From Nitrospirota bacterium (GTDB lineage: Bacteria > Nitrospirota > Thermodesulfovibrionia > UBA6902): a stretch of DNA of 64,000 bases. Shown in pieces: positions 59,073 to 64,000 of this stretch. The number at the start of each line of letters is the position of its first letter. The first letter of the stretch is position 1. Both the position numbers and the translations under genes were made by a program. The DNA is taken from assembly GCA_016234115.1 (NCBI GenBank), contig JACRHD010000008.1, positions 1 through 64,000 on the forward strand, in the 5' to 3' direction. The notes below the pieces were generated by a model that was given only the letters and a program-made list of their open reading frames with translations, was not told the origin of the DNA and searched no databases.

Positions 59073-62000
59073 ATGCAGGTTAAACAAAGACTGAAAATAA
59101 ACATTGCTGTTTCCGTGACAGCGGCCCTTATCATTCTCCTGATGCTTTCCCTTGGGCTGTACCGCGTCAACCGCGCCCTGGAGGCATCGGATATCGCCGA
59201 CGAGATAGGCAGGGGCGCATTTGAAAGAAGCACCTTCAGAGAAGATTATTTGCGGACGAACAGTGAACGGGCCAGAGATCAGTGGTTCGTCAAATACGAA
59301 CATATAGGCAAATTGCTGACGGGGGCCTCTGAAAAGTTTCAGGGTGCCGAAGACAGGAAGATCATCGAAGAGCTGATCAAAGATCATCAGGCGACCAAAA
59401 AGCTCTTCACTGCAATCGTGGAGGAACGGAATAAGAGCGGATTGACCGCAGATTCTGCCGCACTCTCGGAGGCGCTTGAAGACAGGCTCCGCACCCAGTT
59501 ACACATGAGATTATATGATAAGCTCCTGAACATACGCAATTTGCACGAGTCGGCCAGAGAAAACCTTTCCTCCTCCCTTATGTTTGCGGGCGTGGGCATC
59601 TTTGCCGCATTTGTAATCATCCTCGCGGCGACATCAATCAATTCATGGACAATGGGACGCATGATCGCAGACCGCATCCTGCGGCTCCGCGACGGCGCCT
59701 CGGTCATCGGAGGGGGAAACCTCGATTACAGGATCGACATTAAAGGCGATGACGAGTTTGCCGAGCTCTCGGATTCGTTTAATGCAATGACCGTAAAATT
59801 GAGCGGGACCAACAGCTATCTCAAAAACGAGATCGAGGAGCGCAAGCGGGCGGAGGAGGCGGTACGCGCGAGCGAAGCCAATGTCCGCAATTTCCTCAAT
59901 ACCGCCGCCATCGGACTTGTCCGCGTCAGCCGCGACCTTCATTACCTGTCCGTCAACGCGGCTTACGGCACACTTGTCGGCAGGCCCGTGGACCAGATCG
60001 TTGGACGCACTATCGGCGAGGTGCTGGGCGAACCGGCGCTGGAGAATATTCGCCCCTACATCGAGCGCGCGTTGCGCGGCGAGCGCATCGAATGCGAGAT
60101 GGAGTTGCGCATTGAGGCCACAAGGGCGCGATGGATTCACGTGATTTACTCGCCCGATCACGACGACGCCGGCGCCGTGATCGGCTTTGTCGGCTCGATT
60201 GCCGACGTCACCGAGCGCAAACAGGCCGAGGAAGCGCGCCGCGAAAGCGACCGGCGCGTCCGGGAAATTCTCGCGAGCATCACTTCGGGCTATCAGGTCA
60301 TCGACCGGCACGGGCGATACACCGAGTTCAACGACCCCGCCCAAAAAATGATCGCGGCCGGCGGACGCGATCCCGACGCGCTTCTCGGCCAACATGTGCT
60401 CGAAGCGTTCCCTGACACGCGCGACTTAGCCGGCACCCACGCCCTGCTCCGGACGCTCACCGAGCGCGTGCCGACCGAAGCGGAGAATTTTTACGAGGCG
60501 TGGCATCGCTGGTTTGCCGTTCGCAACTACCCGACGCCCGACGGCGGCGTGGCGATGTTCTTCGACGACATCACCGAGCGCAAGCTGGCGGAGGACGAAA
60601 TCAAGCGGCGCAATGCCGTTCAGAACGGTATCAACAGGATATTCAAAGAGGCGCTCACGTGTGATACGGAAGAGCAATTGGGCCGCGCATGTCTGGCGGT
60701 TGCGGAAGAGATAACCCAAAGCAGGTTCGGTTTTATTGATGAACTCAACCCTGCCACCGGCAGGCTGGACGTCCTCGCAATAAGCGACCCCGGATGGGAC
60801 CTCTGCCGCGTGGAAGACAAAATGGGCGGCCACGGAAAAGCGCCCATCTCGGTAAATATCCACGGCATTTACGGCAGGGTCTTTTTAGACGGGAAACCTC
60901 TGTTAACAAACGACCCGGCCTCGCATGAGGACAGCATCGGCATCCCGGAGGGGCATCCGCCTCTCACGGCATTTCTCGGCGTGCCCCTAATCCATGACGG
61001 GAAGACCATCGGCATAGTAGGCCTCGGTAACAGGGAAGGCGGTTATCGTCAGGAGGATCTGGAGGTGCTCGAAGCCCTCACCCCGGTCATTATTGAAGTA
61101 TTGCTGAGGGCGCGGGCCGAGGAGGCGCTGCGTAAGGCGTATGACGATCTGGAGATACGTGTCCGGGAGCGCACCAAAGAGCTCCGGGAGATCAACGAGA
61201 CCCTGGAGCTGCGCGTGGCGGAGCGCACCGCCGAGATCCAGTCAGCCAATATCTCCCTGCGCAACACGAGCAAGGCCGCCCTCAATATGATGGAAGACGC
61301 CTTCGACGCACGCCGTCAGGCCGAAGAAGCTAACGCGAAGCTGCAGATCGAGGTCGCCGGGCGCATGGAGGCCGAGGAACAGATAAGGACTCTTAACGAA
61401 CAATTGCAGCGCAAGATCGATGAGCTTATTACCTCAAACAAAGAGCTTGAGTCCTTCTCCTACTCTGTCTCTCACGACCTGCGCGCCCCCCTGCGGCACC
61501 TTACGGGGTTTGCGGAGCTGCTGAAGAAGAGGGTCGGTTCAGAGCTTGACGAAAAGAGCAGGGAATACGTCGAATTCATATCGGGCGCAGCGGTGCAGAT
61601 GGGAAAGCTGATCGACGATCTCCTTTCATTTTCGCGCGCGGGCCGAGTCGAAATGAAACTGCAGCAGATGCATCTTGATATCATGGTAAGAGGGGTCATC
61701 CGCAGTCTCGGCAGCGAGGCTGAAGGAAGGGACGTGGAGTGGAATACACAGGTCCTTCCGGAAGTCCTGGGCGACCCTTCACTCCTTAAGCTTGTATGGA
61801 CCAACCTTATTTCCAACGCCCTGAAGTTTACACGCACGAAAAAACATGCGATAATTGAGATCGGGAGTAGGGATGAAGGAAGCGAATATGTATTTTTTGT
61901 TAAAGACAACGGCGTCGGGTTCGACATGAGATTTAAAGACAAGCTCTTTTCCATATTCCAGCGCCTGCATTCGCCCACTGAGTTTGAAGGCACGGGCGTG

Positions 62001-62105
62001 GGCCTGGCAAACGTGCAGCGTATCGTCAGCCGCCACGGCGGCAGGGTATGGGCGGAGAGCGAAGTGGGAGACGGGGCGACGTTTTATTTTACGTTGCCTA
62101 AATAA
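59073..62105 (+). CDS. sensor histidine kinase (TM, HAMP, 2 PAS, GAF, HisKA, HATPase)
   Basis: 'SFSYSVSHDLRAPLRHLTGFAELL' H-box; 'DNGVGFDM', 'GTGVGLANVQRIV'. Confidence 0.93.
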   Translation: MQVKQRLKINIAVSVTAALIILLMLSLGLYRVNRALEASDIADEIGRGAFERSTFREDYLRTNSERARDQWFVKYEHIGKLLTGASEKFQGAEDRKIIEELIKDHQATKKLFTAIVEERNKSGLTADSAALSEALEDRLRTQLHMRLYDKLLNIRNLHESARENLSSSLMFAGVGIFAAFVIILAATSINSWTMGRMIADRILRLRDGASVIGGGNLDYRIDIKGDDEFAELSDSFNAMTVKLSGTNSYLKNEIEERKRAEEAVRASEANVRNFLNTAAIGLVRVSRDLHYLSVNAAYGTLVGRPVDQIVGRTIGEVLGEPALENIRPYIERALRGERIECEMELRIEATRARWIHVIYSPDHDDAGAVIGFVGSIADVTERKQAEEARRESDRRVREILASITSGYQVIDRHGRYTEFNDPAQKMIAAGGRDPDALLGQHVLEAFPDTRDLAGTHALLRTLTERVPTEAENFYEAWHRWFAVRNYPTPDGGVAMFFDDITERKLAEDEIKRRNAVQNGINRIFKEALTCDTEEQLGRACLAVAEEITQSRFGFIDELNPATGRLDVLAISDPGWDLCRVEDKMGGHGKAPISVNIHGIYGRVFLDGKPLLTNDPASHEDSIGIPEGHPPLTAFLGVPLIHDGKTIGIVGLGNREGGYRQEDLEVLEALTPVIIEVLLRARAEEALRKAYDDLEIRVRERTKELREINETLELRVAERTAEIQSANISLRNTSKAALNMMEDAFDARRQAEEANAKLQIEVAGRMEAEEQIRTLNEQLQRKIDELITSNKELESFSYSVSHDLRAPLRHLTGFAELLKKRVGSELDEKSREYVEFISGAAVQMGKLIDDLLSFSRAGRVEMKLQQMHLDIMVRGVIRSLGSEAEGRDVEWNTQVLPEVLGDPSLLKLVWTNLISNALKFTRTKKHAIIEIGSRDEGSEYVFFVKDNGVGFDMRFKDKLFSIFQRLHSPTEFEGTGVGLANVQRIVSRHGGRVWAESEVGDGATFYFTLPK

Positions 62106-62112
62106 CAGCTTT

Positions 62113-62233
62113 ATTCCCCCTTAGTAAAGGGGGGGGAAGGGGGTTGTTTTAATAAATTGTTATACCTTAGAAAAAGCAGGAGAGGGTTGATTTATTAGAA
62201 CAACCCCCCTACCCCCCTTTACTAAGGGGGAAT
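62113..62233. repeat. family A long palindrome, left flank of DUF559 gene
   Basis: 'attcccccttagtaaaggggggggaagggggttgtt...aacaacccccctaccccccctttactaagggggaat'. Confidence 0.92.
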
Positions 62234-62268
62234 AGAGTTCGCCCCCTTTTGAAAGGGGGAATTTAACA

Positions 62269-62643
62269 ATGAAAATACAATACGACCCAAAACTGAAACA
62301 TAGATCAAGAGAACTCAGGAAGCAGGGTGTTTTTTCAGAAGTTCTGCTTTGGACATATCTGAAAGGCAGACAAATGCTTGGCCATCAGTTTATGAGACAA
62401 AAGCCGGTAGGAAATTATATTGTTGATTTCTATTGCAGCAAACTGCAATTGGTTATAGAAATAGATGGAGAAAGTCATAATGGCAGATTTGATTACGATG
62501 TGGACCGGCAGCAATTCCTTGAGTCTTTGGGATTGACCGTTCTAAGATTTAACGATGTGGATGTGAAGAGGGATTTAGAAAGTGTTGTTATGGCAATCGA
62601 GAGGTGGATTGATGGAAGGGTAAACAACCCTATTCCCCCTTAG
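62269..62643 (+). CDS. DUF559 endonuclease-like (Vsr-type/PD-(D/E)XK-like) protein
   Basis: 'ARELRK..SEVLLWTYLKGRQMLGHQFMRQKPVGNYIVDFYCSKLQLVIEIDGESH' type signature; start and stop regions within repeats. Confidence 0.9.
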   Translation: MKIQYDPKLKHRSRELRKQGVFSEVLLWTYLKGRQMLGHQFMRQKPVGNYIVDFYCSKLQLVIEIDGESHNGRFDYDVDRQQFLESLGLTVLRFNDVDVKRDLESVVMAIERWIDGRVNNPIPP

Positions 62644-62731
62644 TAAAGGGGGGGAAGGGGGGTTGTTTAAATAATTACCTGAGTTGCTTTATCTAAACAA
62701 CCCCCTTGATCCCCCTTTACTAAGGGGGAAT
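62632..62731. repeat. family A long palindrome, right flank of DUF559 gene
   Basis: 'attcccccttagtaaaggggggggaaggggggttgttt...aaacaacccccttgatccccctttactaagggggaat', same orientation as left copy. Confidence 0.92.
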
Positions 62732-62812
62732 AGAGTTTGGACTTCCCCCGGTTTAACGGACACCTCGAAAGGTTAGTTGCCCCCTTTACTAAGGGGGAAT
62801 TAAAGGATCTGC

Positions 62813-63268
62813 ATGGAGCTGAAACGGATATTGCTGGTTGAGGACAACCCGCATGATGTTGAGCTGGCGCTTGTGAACCTGACCGAGTACAACATCGCCA
62901 ATGAAATAGAGGTCGTAAATGACGGGGTCGAGGCCCTCGATTACCTTTACCGGCGCGGCAGGTTCGCTGAACGCCAGGAGGGCAACCCGGCAGTGGTGCT
63001 TCTGGACCTCAAGATGCCGAAGGTAGGAGGCATCGAGTTGCTCAGGGCCATAAAGGAGGACGATAACCTGAAGTTCATACCCGTCGTGTTTCTCACCTCC
63101 TCGCGCGAGGAGTGCGACCTTGTAGAATGCTATAAGCTCGGGGCCAATGCTTACGTCGTAAAGCCGGTCGATTTTCATGAGCTTGCACACGCCATCAAGA
63201 GTCTCGGTATGTTCTGGGCGATCATCAATGAGCCTCCGCCGGGGAGTATCATTAAGCCTAAGGGTTAG
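62813..63268 (+). CDS. Rcp1-like single-domain response regulator
   Basis: 'LLVEDNPHDVELALVNL', 'VVLLDLKMPKVGGIELLRAIK', 'GANAYVVKPVDF'. Confidence 0.92.
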   Translation: MELKRILLVEDNPHDVELALVNLTEYNIANEIEVVNDGVEALDYLYRRGRFAERQEGNPAVVLLDLKMPKVGGIELLRAIKEDDNLKFIPVVFLTSSREECDLVECYKLGANAYVVKPVDFHELAHAIKSLGMFWAIINEPPPGSIIKPKG

Positions 63269-63298
63269 AAGGAGTCTATCAGCAAAGACTCTCAACGT

Positions 63299-63382
63299 GT
63301 CATTCCCGCAGTCCGTAAGCGGGAATCCAGAAGCAGTTCATATTAAAGAAACTGGATTCCCGATAAAAACCTCGGGAATGAC
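63299..63382. repeat. family B double-hairpin element B5
   Basis: 'gtcattcccgcagtccgtaagcgggaatccag...ctggattcccgataaaaacctcgggaatgac'. Confidence 0.9.
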
Positions 63383-63421
63383 AAACCGTGAGACCTCGCC
63401 TGAGAATTAATCAGAAAAGAG

Positions 63422-63604
63422 TCAACGCGGTTTCTGTTTTTTGAGTTTAAACTTGAGGCACTGTATTCCGGAGGATGCGTAGACGAGGGACGAGGGCATT
63501 TGTCTTGTCTTGAAGCCCATCGCCCTGCAGCCGCGCGGTAATTTTTCATCCCACGTAATGAAGTAATGAGCACAGTTAAAACAGTTGATCCTGTCTTCTT
63601 TCAT
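63422..63604 (-). CDS. small Cys-containing hypothetical protein
   Basis: 60 aa 'INCFNCAHYFITWDEKLPRGCRAMGFKT..GIQCLKFK'; possible metal site; upstream of ftsY-proximal repeat. Confidence 0.5.
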   Translation of the reverse strand: MKEDRINCFNCAHYFITWDEKLPRGCRAMGFKTRQMPSSLVYASSGIQCLKFKLKKQKPR

Positions 63605-63613
63605 GCTAAGAAC

Positions 63614-63715
63614 AAGTGAGAAGTAAGAAGTGGGAAGGGAGAAGTAAAAAAAAATCGCCTGACGGCGCTGTTACGATGCCTTCACTTCTCACTTCTTACT
63701 TCCCACTTCTCACTT
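63614..63715. repeat. family C inverted heptamer arrays
   Basis: aagtgag aagtaag aagtggg aagggag aagtaaa, then ttcactt ctcactt cttactt cccactt ctcactt. Confidence 0.95.
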
Positions 63716-64000
63716 TTATTCGAACAACGCCTCAATAAACTCCGCCGCGTCGAAGTCCTGCAGGTCTTCAACTGCCTCGCCTACCCCGATCAGCTTCACC
63801 GGAATGTTGAGCTCCTTGTTTATGGCCAAAATAATGCCTCCCTTTGCAGTGCCGTCGAGTTTCGTCAGGGCTATCCCCGTGACCCCTACCGCCTCATTGA
63901 ATATTTTGGCCTGGTTGATGGCGTTCTGCCCTGACGTGGCGTCAACGACGAGGAGGACTTCATGGGGCGCAGATGGAGACTCCCTGCTGATAACGCGCTT
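63716..64000 (-). CDS. ftsY: signal recognition particle receptor FtsY, C-terminal part (truncated by window edge)
   Basis: translation '..VLLVVDATSGQNAINQAKIFNEAVGVTGIALTKLDGTAKGGIILAINKELNIPVKLIGVGEAVEDLQDFDAAEFIEALFE'. Confidence 0.95.
   Translation of the reverse strand, partial: KRVISRESPSAPHEVLLVVDATSGQNAINQAKIFNEAVGVTGIALTKLDGTAKGGIILAINKELNIPVKLIGVGEAVEDLQDFDAAEFIEALFE

Noticed and set aside
59643-60395. 250-aa minus-strand ORF
   Set aside because: Antisense to the conserved kinase PAS domains; explained by high GC of that segment.

Overview
Contiguous 64 kb bacterial chromosomal segment. Gene content (type IV pilus, PilSR, GlnE/P-II, many two-component systems) suggests a Gram-negative, possibly Nitrospirota-like organism; that placement is a low-confidence inference. 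Core genes: NtrC-type two-component pair, dus, a CusCBA-type RND efflux operon with a YtkA/FixH-like protein and a c-type cytochrome, PilJ-like MCP, pilB-pilT-pilC-pilS-pilR, feoB, glnE/glnB, secA, a CheB-CheR-PAS fusion, an orphan substrate-binding protein, a large hybrid PAS/GAF kinase, and the 3' end of ftsY. There are two defence-type islands. The first (about 5.6-16.5 kb) is a type I R-M operon with two accessory genes (DUF488 plus a hypothetical), duplicated MazG-like genes around a TumE-like TA pair, and a Phd/ParE-like pair. The second (about 43.4-49.7 kb) is a type III Mod, a VapBC-like pair, a Res gene that has lost its Walker A region, and a HipA-like/DUF3037 pair. The most unusual signal is a dense set of small dispersed repeats: (A) CCCCCTTT..AAAGGGGG long palindromes, (B) ATTCCCG..CGGGAAT double hairpins, (C) degenerate arrays with a constant 7-bp period but different words, often in inverted pairs, and (D) short GC hairpins. 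These repeats sit in frame inside genes: all three genes of the RND operon and the type III mod gene. In tolC they appear to build the signal peptide. A DUF559 nuclease gene is bracketed by near-identical family-A palindromes that supply its ribosome-binding site and stop codon, which makes it a candidate repeat-associated nuclease element.
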